Shown here: positions 9,637 through 19,624 of the stretch, in pieces | Numbering within the stretch: position 1 is the first letter of the stretch | How the letters are laid out: the number at the start of each line of letters is the position of its first letter | NCBI GenBank assembly: GCA_016711925.1 | Contig: JADJSA010000002.1 | Span: forward strand, 248,001-312,000 | Source of the DNA: Candidatus Methylophosphatis haderslevensis | GTDB taxonomy: Bacteria; Pseudomonadota; Gammaproteobacteria; Burkholderiales; Rhodocyclaceae | Direction: 5' to 3' | Length of the DNA: 64,000 nt | Notes under the pieces: model-generated | Databases searched by the model: none | Seen by the model: only the letters and a program-made list of their open reading frames with translations | Told to the model about the DNA's origin: nothing | Program-made: the position numbers and the translations under genes

Positions 9637-9664
9637 TTGCCAGCCGAAATTAATGTGATATCAT
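9637..9664 (+). promoter_or_regulatory. predicted sigma-70 promoter upstream of mshL
   Basis: TTGCCA (9637-9642) and TATCAT (9659-9664) each match the consensus at five of six positions and are separated by 16 bases. They lie in an unusually AT-rich 98-base gap between the mshM and mshL genes. This suggests an internal promoter that lets mshL and the genes after it be expressed independently of mshM. Confidence 0.55.
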
Positions 9665-9693
9665 GAAAAGATGATCTTCCCGGCCCGACCCGC

Positions 9694-11541
9694 ATGACAT
9701 TCCCGCCCAGAGGCTCCCTGCTTGTTGCCCTTGTCGGCAGCATGGCGGTCTTGTCGCTCGCCGGATGCACTACCGCGCCGCCCCTCATCCCTTCCGGCAG
9801 CCACATCGGCACCGAACCCGCGAGACCTTCCGCACCGGTCGCGTCGATTCCCCAACCGGTCGATATTCCGGCGTCCTTGCCAAAACCGAAAGCGGTGCCG
9901 CGGCAGGAAACCTATTCGGTGGTGGTCAACAACGTCAAGGTGCAGGAACTGCTGTTCGCGCTCGCCCGCGACGCCAAAATCAACGTCGACGTGCATCCCG
10001 GGCTCAACGGCACGGTCACGCTCAACGCCATCGACCAGACGCTGCCGCAGTTGCTCTCGCGCATCGCGCGGCAGGTCGACATGCGCTACGAGATCGACGG
10101 CCCCAACCTGGTTGTCATGCCGGACTCGCCGTTCCTGCGCACTTATCGGGTCGACTATGTCAATCTGGCGCGCGACACCACGGGGTCGGTTTCGATTAAC
10201 ACCCAGATCACGTCCAGCGGTGGCGGCTCGTCCTCATCCGGTAGCGGCGGTGTCGGCGCCTCGGCCCTCGGCGGATCGAACAATTCCACGACCGAGGTTC
10301 GCAATACCGGGCGCAACCGCTTCTGGGAATCGCTCGAAAAGAACATCAAGGATATCCTGCGCGAAACCGACAAGATCCTCCCCGAAGGATCGAGCGAGAC
10401 CGTGATCGAAAATGAAGACGTGCAGACGACCACCGGCACGGGTGCGCAGCCCGGCGGCACCTCGGGTCGGCGCCAGGCGGCACCGACCAATCTCGCGGCG
10501 AGTCCGAACGCGGCAATGCTGCAGACCACCGGAACACAGATCGTGCGCAGAACCACCTTCCGTGAAGCCGCGTCGATGATCGTCAATCCGGAAACCGGCA
10601 TCGTCACCGTGCGCGCAACCGCGCGCCAGCACGAGAAGGTGCATGAATTCATCGACCAGGTGATGATGAGCGCAAAGCGTCAGGTGCTGATCGAGGCCAC
10701 CATCGCGGAAGTGACGCTGGGCAACGGCTACCAACAGGGCATCGACTGGTCGCGCCTGCGGCCCGACGGCAGCGGCTTCGGTATCGCGTCCGCGCAACTG
10801 GGCGCCAACCCGACATCGAACATCACCCCCTTCGTCATCAACTACTCGACGGCGGGCAAGACTTTGAACGTCCTTTCCAGCATCAACCTACTCGAGCGCT
10901 TCGGCACGGTGAAGGTGTTGTCGAGCCCCAAGCTCTCGGTGCTGAACAACCAGACCGCGCTGCTCAAGGTGGTCGACAACATCGTGTACTTCGAAGTCAA
11001 GGCCGACACCACGACTACCGCCAACGTCGGCACCACGACGGCGTTTACGACGACGCCGCGTTCAGTCTCGGTCGGCCTGGTGATGAGCGTCACGCCGCAG
11101 ATCAGCGACAATGACAACATCGTGCTCAACGTGCGGCCGACGATCTCGCGGGTGACCGCGCTGGCGCGCGATCCCAATCCGAGCATTCCGGCCAGCATTC
11201 CCAACAATGTGCCGCAGATCCAGACCCGTGAACTCGAATCGGTGCTGCGGGTGTCCAACGGCGACATCGCGGTGCTTGGCGGCCTGATGGAAGACCGCGT
11301 CGATTACAAGACGGGCCGCGTGCCGATACTCGGCGCGATACCCGCGTTCGGAGAAGCCCTGACGTCGCGCGACAACGCCGTCCAGAAGACCGAGCTGGTG
11401 ATCTTCCTGCGCCCGATCGTGATTCGCGACCCGAGTCTGGATGGCGACTACCGCGGCTACCGCGACCGGCTGCCGTCGTCGGACTACTTCCGCAACAATC
11501 CCAATCCGCCCCTGCCGCAGTGGGAACTCGGCACGAAATGA
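9694..11541 (+). CDS. mshL: MSHA-type pilus secretin
   Basis: A 615-residue outer-membrane secretin. It has a lipoprotein signal peptide with lipobox LAGC (Cys25), and a secretin/TonB short N-terminal domain (YSVVVNNVKVQELLFALAR and following). A Ser/Gly-rich insertion near residues 170-190 is followed by an N-domain and the C-terminal secretin core (KVLSSPKLSVLNNQTALLKV; VLGGLMEDR; TELVIFLRPIVI). Secretins form the gated ring through which the pilus or pseudopilus crosses the outer membrane. The MshL call rests on architecture and on the mshM-L-N-E-G order around it; a general type II secretion GspD is less likely because the multiple N domains are absent. Confidence 0.9.
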   Translation: MTFPPRGSLLVALVGSMAVLSLAGCTTAPPLIPSGSHIGTEPARPSAPVASIPQPVDIPASLPKPKAVPRQETYSVVVNNVKVQELLFALARDAKINVDVHPGLNGTVTLNAIDQTLPQLLSRIARQVDMRYEIDGPNLVVMPDSPFLRTYRVDYVNLARDTTGSVSINTQITSSGGGSSSSGSGGVGASALGGSNNSTTEVRNTGRNRFWESLEKNIKDILRETDKILPEGSSETVIENEDVQTTTGTGAQPGGTSGRRQAAPTNLAASPNAAMLQTTGTQIVRRTTFREAASMIVNPETGIVTVRATARQHEKVHEFIDQVMMSAKRQVLIEATIAEVTLGNGYQQGIDWSRLRPDGSGFGIASAQLGANPTSNITPFVINYSTAGKTLNVLSSINLLERFGTVKVLSSPKLSVLNNQTALLKVVDNIVYFEVKADTTTTANVGTTTAFTTTPRSVSVGLVMSVTPQISDNDNIVLNVRPTISRVTALARDPNPSIPASIPNNVPQIQTRELESVLRVSNGDIAVLGGLMEDRVDYKTGRVPILGAIPAFGEALTSRDNAVQKTELVIFLRPIVIRDPSLDGDYRGYRDRLPSSDYFRNNPNPPLPQWELGTK

Positions 11542-11578
11542 TCTGGCACTCGGCGCAGCCGGCAACGGGAGCGCGGCG

Positions 11579-12874
11579 ATGAGCCTGTTGATGGACGCTC
11601 TCAAGAAGGCGGAAGCCGCCAAGCGCCAGGCAGCGCAGGGCGAGCATGGCCCGGCGGCGGACACGGCTCCGGCGCAAGCAGCGGAGCCCGGCAACGCCCT
11701 GCCCGAACTGCCGCACGAACTGTCGCTGCTCGATGACCAGTTCGCCAGCGGCACCGCATCGGCCTCTGTCCGGCCCGCACCCGGCGCCGAGGCGTCGGTG
11801 CGCGAGGCACAGCGCGACCGCGAAGCCGCCCACAACCTGTTCGCCGCCAAGCGCAGCCCGTCACGCGCTCCGTTTTGGATCGGCCTTGCCGGCTCGACCC
11901 TGGCGGCAGTGGCAGGAATCGGCTACTGGTTCTGGTGGCAATTGCAGCCGCCACCGGGCGCACTGCAAGCCGGCCCGGCGCTGGCGCAAACGACGGTACC
12001 GGCAGCGGCAGCGCCCGCACCAGCCGTCGCGTCCAGGACCGCGCCGGAACCTGCACCAGCAACCGCACCGCCACCGGCTGCGGCCATCGTTGCGCAAGCG
12101 CCGGTCGGGTCGACGGCCAGCCGCGTCGCGCCAAAGCCGGCCGTGCGCACTTTCTCATTGCCGCCCCGTGCGGCGGAGGCGGCGGAATCGCCGGCACAGC
12201 GGCGCGGCGATCCTACCCGCGCCGGCGGCTTTGGTGCCCGCTCCGCGCCGCCCGCCGCCGACACTGCCGGCGAACCGCGCCTGCACCGCGCGGTTGCGTC
12301 ACGGGAGCAGATCAACCCGGCCGTCGCCCGCGCCTACGCCGCCTATATCGCCGGCGACATGGCCGGCGCCAAGCGCGGTTACGAAGAGGCGCTGCGTAGT
12401 GACCCGCGTTCGCTCGACGCGCTCAACGGCATGACCGCGGTCGCCCTGCGCGCCGGCCGGCGCGACCTCGCGGAGACCTATCTGGCGCGCGCGCTCGAAG
12501 TCGACCCGCGCGATGCTTACGCGCTGCCGGTACTGGCCGCACTCAAGGGCCGCAGCGATCCGCAGACTGCCGAAAGCCGCTTGCGTGCAATGATCTCGAG
12601 CGCACCGGACACGCCGGCGGCGCATTTCGGTCTGGGAAATCTGTACGCCCGCGAAGGCCGCTGGGCGGAAGCGCAACAGGCCTACTTCCGCGCCTTCTCT
12701 TCCGAACCGGACAACCCGGACTACCTGTTCAATCTCGCAGTCAGCCTCGACCACCTGCGCCAGCCCAAGCTGTCGCTGCAGTATTATCAGAGCGCCCTGG
12801 GCGCGGCCCGCCCGGGCGCCTTCGACCGCGATCAGGTCGCCGCGAGAATCCGCGAGCTGCAGCAAGGCCAGTAG
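11579..12874 (+). CDS. mshN: MshN-like TPR protein of pilus assembly
   Basis: A 431-residue bitopic protein. It begins MSLLMDALKKAEAAKRQAA, an N-terminal motif shared by GspB/MshN-type proteins that are membrane partners of ExeA/MshM ATPases. One transmembrane helix spans about 99-120, followed by a Pro/Ala-rich periplasmic linker. The C-terminal part (about 245-425) consists of tetratricopeptide repeats such as ARAYAAYIAGDMAGAKRGYE. The ATG at 11579 follows GGGAGCGCGGCG. TPR domains mediate protein contacts; here probably with the secretin or ATPase. Confidence 0.8.
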   Translation: MSLLMDALKKAEAAKRQAAQGEHGPAADTAPAQAAEPGNALPELPHELSLLDDQFASGTASASVRPAPGAEASVREAQRDREAAHNLFAAKRSPSRAPFWIGLAGSTLAAVAGIGYWFWWQLQPPPGALQAGPALAQTTVPAAAAPAPAVASRTAPEPAPATAPPPAAAIVAQAPVGSTASRVAPKPAVRTFSLPPRAAEAAESPAQRRGDPTRAGGFGARSAPPAADTAGEPRLHRAVASREQINPAVARAYAAYIAGDMAGAKRGYEEALRSDPRSLDALNGMTAVALRAGRRDLAETYLARALEVDPRDAYALPVLAALKGRSDPQTAESRLRAMISSAPDTPAAHFGLGNLYAREGRWAEAQQAYFRAFSSEPDNPDYLFNLAVSLDHLRQPKLSLQYYQSALGAARPGAFDRDQVAARIRELQQGQ

Positions 12875-12910
12875 CGCGGCAGCAGAATCCGGACGCCGTC
12901 GCCAACCCGC

Positions 12911-14624
12911 ATGAACTCGCCCGCCCCGCCGAACCGAAAGCCGCTGGGCCAGGTGCTGATCGCCCAGGGCGTGATCAGCGAAGACCAGTTGCGCATTGCG
13001 CTGCTCGAGCAGAGCAAGTCGAATCTGCCGATCGGGCGCCTGCTGGTGGTGCTCGGCTTCGTCTCGGAAGCGACGCTGCGCGAGGCGCTGTCGCAAACCC
13101 TGGGCAAGCAGAGCGTCGATGTCGCCAATGCGATCATCGACCCGCAGGCCCTGAAACTGGTGCCGCGCGATCTGGCCAAGCGGCTGCGCCTGCTGCCGCT
13201 GTTTTTCGATTCCGGTTTGCGCCGCCTGCAGGTGGCGCTGGCCGACATCAACGACATCGTCGCGCTCGACAAGCTGCGCGGTGCGCTGCCCGACGATATC
13301 GAAGTCGATACGGTGCTGGCCGGCGAATCGGAAATCGCGCGGGCGATCGACCAGCATTACGGCCACGAACTGTCGATCGACGGCATCCTGACCGAGATCG
13401 AAACCGGGGAAGTCGACTATCGCGGTCTGGCCGCGCTGACCGACGAGTACGCGCAGCCGGTGGTACGGCTGATCGACTCGCTGCTCTCGGATGCGGTCAA
13501 GCGCGACGCTTCCGACATCCATTTCGAACCGGAAGGCAGCTTCCTGCGCATCCGCTACCGTATCGACGGCCTGCTGCGGCAAATCCGCGCCCTGCACAAG
13601 AGCTACTGGCCGGCGATGGCGGTGCGCATCAAGGTGATGGCCAACCTCAATATCGCCGAGACGCGGGCGCCCCAGGACGGGCGCATTTCGCTCAACGTGA
13701 GCGGCCGTCCGGTCGATTTCCGTGTCGCCGCGCAGCCGACCATCCACGGCGAGAACATCGTGTTGCGCATACTGGACCGGCAAAAGGGCATCGTCGCGCT
13801 CGACGATCTCGGCCTCTCGGAACACCAGCTCGACATGCTCAAGCTGATGATCGCGCGGCCCGGAAGGCATCATCCTCGCCACCGGACCGACCGGCAGCGG
13901 CAAGACCACCACGCTCTACTCGATCCTCAGCCACATCAACTCCGAGGGCATCAACATCATGACCCTCGAAGACCCGGTCGAGTACCCGATGGCGATGATC
14001 CGCCAGACCTCGGTGGCCGACGCCTCGAAGCTCGATTTTGCCAACGGCGTGCGCTCGATGATGCGCCAGGACCCGGATGTCATCCTGGTCGGCGAAATCC
14101 GCGATGCCGACACCGCCGAGATGGCGTTTCGCGCCGCGATGACCGGCCACCAGGTCTATTCGACGCTGCACACCAATTCGGCCATCGGCGTGATTCCGCG
14201 CCTGCTCGACATCGGCATCCTGCCCGACATCATGGCCGGCAACATCATCGGCATCGTTGCCCAGCGGCTGGTGCGCCGGCTGTGCCCGCATTGCCGCGAG
14301 CCCTATGCCGCCGATACGCTCGAGATGCGCCTGATCGGCCTGTCCACCGATCGCCCGGTGCAGACGCTGTACCGCGCGGTCGGCTGCGACCGCTGCGACT
14401 ACCAGGGCTACCGCGGCCGCCTGGCGGTGATGGAACTGATGCGCCTGGACGCAGACATCGACGAACTGATCGCCCGCCGCGCCACCGTGCGCGAAATCCG
14501 CAACGCCGCGCGCGCCAAGGGCTTCCGCGCGCTGGCCGAAGACGGCATGCGCCGCGTCATCGAAGGCGTGACCTCGCTCGAGGAGGTAGGTCGCGTCATC
14601 GATCTCACCGAGAGGATGAGTTGA
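12911..14624 (+). CDS. mshE: MSHA-type assembly ATPase MshE, frameshifted just before Walker A
   Basis: The hexameric GspE/PilB-family ATPase that drives pilus assembly. The N-terminal half (12911 to about 13862) has the GspE_N domain (KPLGQVLIAQGVISEDQL) and the ATPase entry (RDASDIHFEPEG; IAETRAPQDGRI). At 13861-13864 the run cccgg carries one base too many: removing it restores ARPEGIILATGPTGSGKTTT in the frame that then runs to the TGA at 14622-14624. That second part holds the Asp box (MTLEDPVEY), Walker B (DVILVGEIRD), His box and a CPHC...CDRC zinc-binding pair. As sequenced the protein would lose Walker A. An uninterrupted frame continuing into mshG is not a real fusion. Confidence 0.85.
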
Positions 14625-15826
14625 TGCCGGTGTTTGCCTACAAGGCGATGAATCCCGGCGGCCGCACGGTGCGCGGCGAACTTGACGCCATCAACCTCGT
14701 CGATCTCGAGATGCGCCTCAAGCGCATGGATCTCGATTTCATCAACGGCCAGGCACTCAAGCGCGGCGGCGTGTTTCAGGGCGCACCGATCGGCCGGCGC
14801 GACCTGATCAACTTCTGCTTTCACATGGAGCAGCTCACGCGCTCCGGCGTGCCGATACTCGATGCCCTGGCGGACCTGCGCGACAGCACCGAGCAGCCGC
14901 GGCTGCGCGAGATCATCGCCAGCGTGATCGAGAGCATCGAGGGCGGGCGCACCCTGTCGCAGGCCATGAGCGAACATCCGAAGGTCTTCGACGCCGTGTT
15001 CTGCAGCCTGATCCGCGCCGGCGAGAGCACCGGCAACCTGCCCGACGTGCTGCTCAACATCAGCGAATCGCTCAAGCGCGACGACGAACTGTCGGCCTAC
15101 TCGAAGAAGCTGATCATCTACCCGGCGATCGTCAGCTTGCTGATTTTTGCGGCGCTCGGCGTGTCGATGGTCTTCGTGGTGCCCGAACTGGCCAAGCTGT
15201 TCCAGAGTTTCGGCCGCCAGTTGCCGCTACACACGCGCATCCTGATCGCTGTGTCGAATTTCGTCACTCACTTCTGGCCGGTGATCCTGCTGACCATCGC
15301 GGGCGTGGCGATCGGGCTGAAAGTCGCGGTCAGCACACATCCGGAAGCGCGCTTCAAGTTCGACGAAATCAAGCTCGGGCTGCCGCTGGTCGGTCCGATC
15401 CTGCGCAAGATCATCCTTGCGCGCTTTGCCGGCACCTTCGCCATGATGTATTCGTCCGGCATCGCGATCATCGACGCCATCCGCGCCTCGGAAGACATCG
15501 CCGGCAACGCCGTGCTGCGCGAGGGGCTGCACCGCGTCGGCAACCTGATCTCCGAGGGCCAGAACGTGTCGACCGCGTTCCAGAACACCGGCCTGTTTCC
15601 GCCACTGGTGGTGCGCATGCTGCGGGTCGGCGAGAACACCGGAGCACTCGACAGCGCGATGATGAACGTCAACTACTTCTACAATCGCGACGTGCGCGAG
15701 TCGATCGAAAGGGCCCAGGCGGTGATGGAACCGGCGCTGACCGTCATCCTCGGCGCCCTGTTGCTGACCGTCATGCTTTCGGTACTCGGCCCCGTGTACG
15801 ACGTCATCACGAAACTCAAGACCTGA
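14624..15826 (+). CDS. mshG: MSHA-type inner-membrane platform protein
   Basis: A 400-residue GspF/PilC-family protein, the polytopic platform that couples the MshE ATPase to the growing pilus. Both GspF repeats are present: FCFHMEQLTRSGVPILDAL in the first and FAGTFAMMYSSGIAIIDAI in the second. Each is followed by a hydrophobic hairpin, with three transmembrane segments in all. The start ATG overlaps the mshE stop (ATGA), so translation is coupled to the second half of mshE. Confidence 0.93.
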   Translation: MPVFAYKAMNPGGRTVRGELDAINLVDLEMRLKRMDLDFINGQALKRGGVFQGAPIGRRDLINFCFHMEQLTRSGVPILDALADLRDSTEQPRLREIIASVIESIEGGRTLSQAMSEHPKVFDAVFCSLIRAGESTGNLPDVLLNISESLKRDDELSAYSKKLIIYPAIVSLLIFAALGVSMVFVVPELAKLFQSFGRQLPLHTRILIAVSNFVTHFWPVILLTIAGVAIGLKVAVSTHPEARFKFDEIKLGLPLVGPILRKIILARFAGTFAMMYSSGIAIIDAIRASEDIAGNAVLREGLHRVGNLISEGQNVSTAFQNTGLFPPLVVRMLRVGENTGALDSAMMNVNYFYNRDVRESIERAQAVMEPALTVILGALLLTVMLSVLGPVYDVITKLKT

Positions 15827-15827
15827 G

Positions 15828-17366
15828 ATGGCCCACCCGCGGATTCTTCTGATCGACGCGACGCAACTCGAAGCCTGGAACGCGCACGGCGGACGGCTCA
15901 CGCTCGAGGGCCAGTTTCCCGCCAGCGACGACGGCCAAGGAGCGTTCGGGCGCTACCTGGCCGCGCATCGCGCAAGCCGGCTCTACCTGCTGGCCGATGT
16001 GGTCGAGGAGGGTTTTCAGTACGAAACCGCACCTGCGGTTTCCGGCGCCGACCGGCAGGCCCTGCTGGCGCGCCGCCAGGCGCAGTATTTCTACGGCACG
16101 CCGTTGACCACCGCGCTGTCGCTGGGGCGCGAGCGCGCCGGCCGGCGCGACGAACGTTACCTGTTCGCCGCGCTGACGCGTCCGGCAATGTTCGAGCCGT
16201 GGCTGGCACTCCTGCGCAAGAGTGAGGCGCAGGTCGCCGGACTCTGGTCCACGCCGCTGCTCGCACCTGCGCTGCTGGCGCGCATTGCACCCGCGCTGCC
16301 GCGGGCGCTGCTGGTCAGCATCGGCCGCGGCGGCATCCGGCAGACCTATGTCGAGGACGGCAAGCTGCGCTTCTCGCGCCTGGCGCCGCAATCGGGCGCC
16401 TCGCCGGGCGACCTTGCCGCAGCCTGCGAAAGCGAATCGACCAAGATCCATCAATACCTGGTGGGTCAGCGCATCCTCGCGCGCGGCAGCCTACTGCCGG
16501 TGCTGGTGCTGGTGAACCCGGCGCAGCGGGACATCTTCCGCCAGACCCTGCGCAGCAGCGATGAACTGGAGTTCGTGCCAACAGATATCGCCCAGGCGGC
16601 GCGGGCCATCGGCCTGCATGACGTCCCGACCGATTGCGCCGCGGCGAGCCTGTTCGCCCAAATCCTGCTGCGCGATCCGCCGCCGGCGCAGTTCGCCACG
16701 CGCGAAGACCTGAGTTTTCATCGGCTGGGGCGCGCACGCGTGGCGCTGCTGGCAGTCGGCGCGGCGGTGCTCGCCGGCTGCCTGATGTTTGCCGCCCGCC
16801 AGGTGCTCGACGCCCTGACCATTCGAAATCAGACCGAACTGACAATCGAGCAGACGAAGTCCGATCTCGTCCGCTACCAGAATCTGCTTGCCGCGCTGCC
16901 GCCGCTGCCGGCCAGCGCGGACGAATTGCGCAGCATGATCGGCCGCTACCGCAACCTCGAAACATCGAACGCGACGCCGCTGGCGCTCTACCGCGACATC
17001 AGCCGCGGCCTGGATGCCGCGCCGCAGATCGAACTCGACCGCATCGAGTGGGCGCAGGCCGACGATCCCGATGCGGCCATCGACACCGGCGCACAACGCG
17101 CGGCGCCGCAAGCCGGCGCCCGGGCGGAGCGCTTCGCCGTGGCCGTCGTCTCCGGCCACCTGGCCTTGCCGGCGGACGCGGACCAGCGCGCCCAGCTCGC
17201 GGCGGTTGACGCCTTCGCCGCCGCGCTGCGCCAGGACAGCGAACTCAGGGTAAGTGTGCTGCGCATGCCGGTCGACATCGAATCCCAGCGCGCATTGCGC
17301 AGCGACACCGCGGTGCGCGGCGAGGCGCCGCGCTTCTCGCTGCGCGTGGCAAGGAAGATCGGATGA
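15828..17366 (+). CDS. mshI: MshI-like pilus biogenesis protein (PilM/PilN-type)
   Basis: A 512-residue protein combining a cytoplasmic actin-like region (about 1-295) with a transmembrane helix near 307-325 (RVALLAVGAAVLAGCLMFAA) and a periplasmic coiled-coil/ferredoxin-like tail. This is the PilM+PilN arrangement expected for the MSHA alignment complex that links platform and secretin. Sequence conservation in this family is low and the call leans on position between mshG and the mshJ-like gene. The end overlaps the next start by four bases. Confidence 0.75.
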   Translation: MAHPRILLIDATQLEAWNAHGGRLTLEGQFPASDDGQGAFGRYLAAHRASRLYLLADVVEEGFQYETAPAVSGADRQALLARRQAQYFYGTPLTTALSLGRERAGRRDERYLFAALTRPAMFEPWLALLRKSEAQVAGLWSTPLLAPALLARIAPALPRALLVSIGRGGIRQTYVEDGKLRFSRLAPQSGASPGDLAAACESESTKIHQYLVGQRILARGSLLPVLVLVNPAQRDIFRQTLRSSDELEFVPTDIAQAARAIGLHDVPTDCAAASLFAQILLRDPPPAQFATREDLSFHRLGRARVALLAVGAAVLAGCLMFAARQVLDALTIRNQTELTIEQTKSDLVRYQNLLAALPPLPASADELRSMIGRYRNLETSNATPLALYRDISRGLDAAPQIELDRIEWAQADDPDAAIDTGAQRAAPQAGARAERFAVAVVSGHLALPADADQRAQLAAVDAFAAALRQDSELRVSVLRMPVDIESQRALRSDTAVRGEAPRFSLRVARKIG

Positions 17367-17980
17367 ATCCGGGGCTGATCTTCCGCCATTTGCGCTGGGC
17401 GCTGCTGGCAATGCTGCTGATGGTTGCAGCCGGTACAGCGGCAATGTTCTACGCCGGGCAGTTCCATGCCAATGCCATTGCCGGCCAGGCCACCGCCGGC
17501 GCGGCGCGGCGCGACGCGCAAGGCAAGCTCGCGCGCGCCCGCGACGAGGAACAGGAACTGCGCGCGACCACCGCACGCTTCCAGCAACTGGCGCAGCGCG
17601 GCATCATCGGCGAGGAGCGGCGCATCGACTGGATCGAGCAGATTCGCCGCATCCGCGAAGCACGCAAGCTGTTCGACCTGCAATACGAGATCGCCCCGCA
17701 ACAGCCGCTCGATGGTGCCGCGGCCGGCGGCACCTATCCGTTCATGGCCAGTCCGATGCGCCTGACCATGCAACTGCTGCACGAAGAAGACCTGCTTGGC
17801 TTTCTCGACGACCTGACGGCGCAGGCGCCGGCCTACCTGCGCACCCGCCGCTGCGCCGTCGATCGCCTGCCGCCGCCGGCTGCGCCGCCCGCGCAAGCCA
17901 CACCCCAGTTGCGGGCCGAATGCGAACTCGACTGGATCACCATCCGCCAGCCGCCGGCAAGCAAGGGAGCCGGATCGTGA
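17363..17980 (+). CDS. mshJ: MshJ-like pilus biogenesis protein (PilO-type)
   Basis: A 205-residue bitopic protein. It has a transmembrane helix near 12-32 (WALLAMLLMVAAGTAAMFYAG), an Arg/Glu-rich coiled coil (about 50-105) and a small periplasmic domain with FLDDLTAQAPAYLRTRRCAV. PilO/GspM-like proteins pair with PilN-like partners in the inner-membrane alignment complex. Four-base overlap with both neighbours (ATGA upstream, GTGA downstream) places it firmly in the operon. Primary sequence is poorly conserved, so context carries the assignment. Confidence 0.72.
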   Translation: MNPGLIFRHLRWALLAMLLMVAAGTAAMFYAGQFHANAIAGQATAGAARRDAQGKLARARDEEQELRATTARFQQLAQRGIIGEERRIDWIEQIRRIREARKLFDLQYEIAPQQPLDGAAAGGTYPFMASPMRLTMQLLHEEDLLGFLDDLTAQAPAYLRTRRCAVDRLPPPAAPPAQATPQLRAECELDWITIRQPPASKGAGS

Positions 17981-18399
17981 GGCGCCGTCTGCTCGTGCTG
18001 TTGTGCGCCGCGCTGCTGGCGCCCGCCGCAGCGGCCGAAGAAGCGCTCGGGCGGCTGTTCTTCACCCCGGAGAAGCGCGCCGCGCTGGAACGCAGCCGCA
18101 AGCTCAACCTGCGCCAGACGCAGCAGATCGAAGGCGCCAACTTGTCGCTGGAAGGCATCGTCAGGCGCAGCGACGGCAACGGCACGGCGTGGATCAACGG
18201 CCGACCGCACAACGTCTCCGACCCGCGCCACGGCGTGGCGATCGGCCTGCGTCCCGACGCAGCCGGGGCCACGGTTTCGGTCGGCGATGAGGCGCCATCG
18301 CGGCTGCGGGTCGGGGAGACGGTCAATCGGGGGACGCGGGAGAAGAGCGAGCCGGTCGGCAGCGGGAGCATCGGCATTGATCGTGATGTAGGCCGCTGA
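17977..18399 (+). CDS. mshK: MshK-like small periplasmic protein (GTG start)
   Basis: A 140-residue protein whose GTG start at 17977 overlaps the preceding TGA and follows AGGGAG. It has a Sec signal peptide (RRRLLVLLCAALLAPAAAAEE) and a short mature domain: LGRLFFTPEKRAALERSR, then LSLEGIVRRSDGNGTAWING. The FTPEqR...G.V.RSdG.tt.WiNG pattern is shared by MshK/PilP-related lipoprotein-like proteins that contact the secretin. It lacks a lipobox. The role as a secretin-associated factor is inferred from position. Confidence 0.68.
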   Translation: MRRRLLVLLCAALLAPAAAAEEALGRLFFTPEKRAALERSRKLNLRQTQQIEGANLSLEGIVRRSDGNGTAWINGRPHNVSDPRHGVAIGLRPDAAGATVSVGDEAPSRLRVGETVNRGTREKSEPVGSGSIGIDRDVGR

Positions 18400-18408
18400 G
18401 GCGTTAAG

Positions 18409-19620
18409 ATGCGCAAACGCCCGTCGCATCGGAATCGTTGTAGCCAAACCGGATTTGGGCTGCTGCTTCTGCTCGGTTTGCTTGGACTGGTTGTCCTGTT
18501 CGTCGCAGCCGGACAACTCAATGCATTCGCCACACGGCGCAGCCTGGACACAACGACACGCGACTCACTTGAGCAGGCCAGGCAGGCGTTGATCGGCTAC
18601 GCCGCGACGTACCGGGACGCCCATTCCGCGACGACACCGCCGACTTTCGGCTACCTGCCCTGCCCCGCGACAGACGGCAATGGCGTTGCCGGAAACTGCG
18701 GTACAACCGGAACCGCGCGAATTGGTTTCCTGCCGTTCAAGACCTTGAATCTGCCTGACTTGAGAGACAATGCAGGCGAATGCCTCTGGTACGCGGTGGC
18801 CGGCAGCATCAAGAACTCGCCGGCACAGTTGCAGTTGAACTGGGACGTGCAGGGCCAGTTCATCGTGGTGGACACCGCCGGCGCGGTGCTGGCCTCGCCA
18901 AACGCCCAGGACGGCGGCCCCGTGGCGCTGATAGTCGCGCCCGGACCGCCGCTCGGCGGCCAGGCGAGGACAGCCGCAAACACACCCTGTGGCAAGGCGC
19001 CCGTCTATGCGAACTTCATCGAGAGCGCCGCCACGTTCCCGAATGCGGGTCCGTTAACGATGACGCAGGGGTCGCCGTCCGGCCAGGCGGTCAACGACCA
19101 GTTCGCATGGTTAACGGCGAAGGAAGTGTTCGACCGTATCAATCAGCGCTCCGATTTTGCCACCCAGATCAACGGCCTGATGAACGAGATGACAAACTGT
19201 CTGGGCAGTGGCCTGCCGACCCCGGACTTGCCACAGACGGCCGGCCTGAATTTGTTCGGTCTGGTACCCAACGCGTCAACGACCGGGACGCCGAGCTACT
19301 GTCCTGCCCCGGGCTACAGCGTCAATCCCGACCAGATTCATCTCTGGCGGAATTGGCGTGAACAGTTCCGCTACATGAAGTGCGGCTCGGGTACGCAATG
19401 CGCAACCGTGAATGGATCGAGCTGCAAAGGCGTGCTGCTGTTCGGCGGGCAACGCACAGGCACGCAGACAAGAGCCTCGGCCACAGACAAAGCTAATGCC
19501 GCCAACTATCTGGAAGGCGCAACCGCCGCAACCTGGGCCGGCAACGGCCTCAGTTACAGCGGCCCGGTTGCCTACGATCCGGCGTCGCCGACGCAAGATG
19601 TGGTCCGTTGCCTCAATTGA
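18409..19620 (+). CDS. large pilin-like protein at the end of the MSHA cluster
   Basis: A 403-residue exported protein with a prepilin-like N-terminus: a basic leader, then QTG|FGLLLLLGLLGLVVLFVAA. Cleavage by a prepilin peptidase at Gly|Phe is plausible, but the usual Glu at mature position 5 is absent. The remainder is a Gly/Thr/Asn-rich secreted domain with many paired cysteines (YLPCPATDGNG; CLGSG; YMKCGSGTQC), suggesting disulfides. The YLPCPA motif also occurs in the next gene as ERLPCPAS. Such proteins occur at the end of MSHA operons and may act as a minor or tip pilin. Function is not established. Confidence 0.62.
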   Translation: MRKRPSHRNRCSQTGFGLLLLLGLLGLVVLFVAAGQLNAFATRRSLDTTTRDSLEQARQALIGYAATYRDAHSATTPPTFGYLPCPATDGNGVAGNCGTTGTARIGFLPFKTLNLPDLRDNAGECLWYAVAGSIKNSPAQLQLNWDVQGQFIVVDTAGAVLASPNAQDGGPVALIVAPGPPLGGQARTAANTPCGKAPVYANFIESAATFPNAGPLTMTQGSPSGQAVNDQFAWLTAKEVFDRINQRSDFATQINGLMNEMTNCLGSGLPTPDLPQTAGLNLFGLVPNASTTGTPSYCPAPGYSVNPDQIHLWRNWREQFRYMKCGSGTQCATVNGSSCKGVLLFGGQRTGTQTRASATDKANAANYLEGATAATWAGNGLSYSGPVAYDPASPTQDVVRCLN

Positions 19621-19624
19621 ACTG

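Noticed and set aside
12911..15826. A single 971-residue protein combining MshE and MshG
   Set aside because: The middle third is a low-complexity Arg/His/Pro-rich translation in the wrong frame. The conserved ATPase half is read one base away and ends at 14624, where mshG starts. The apparent fusion results from the frameshift near 13862.
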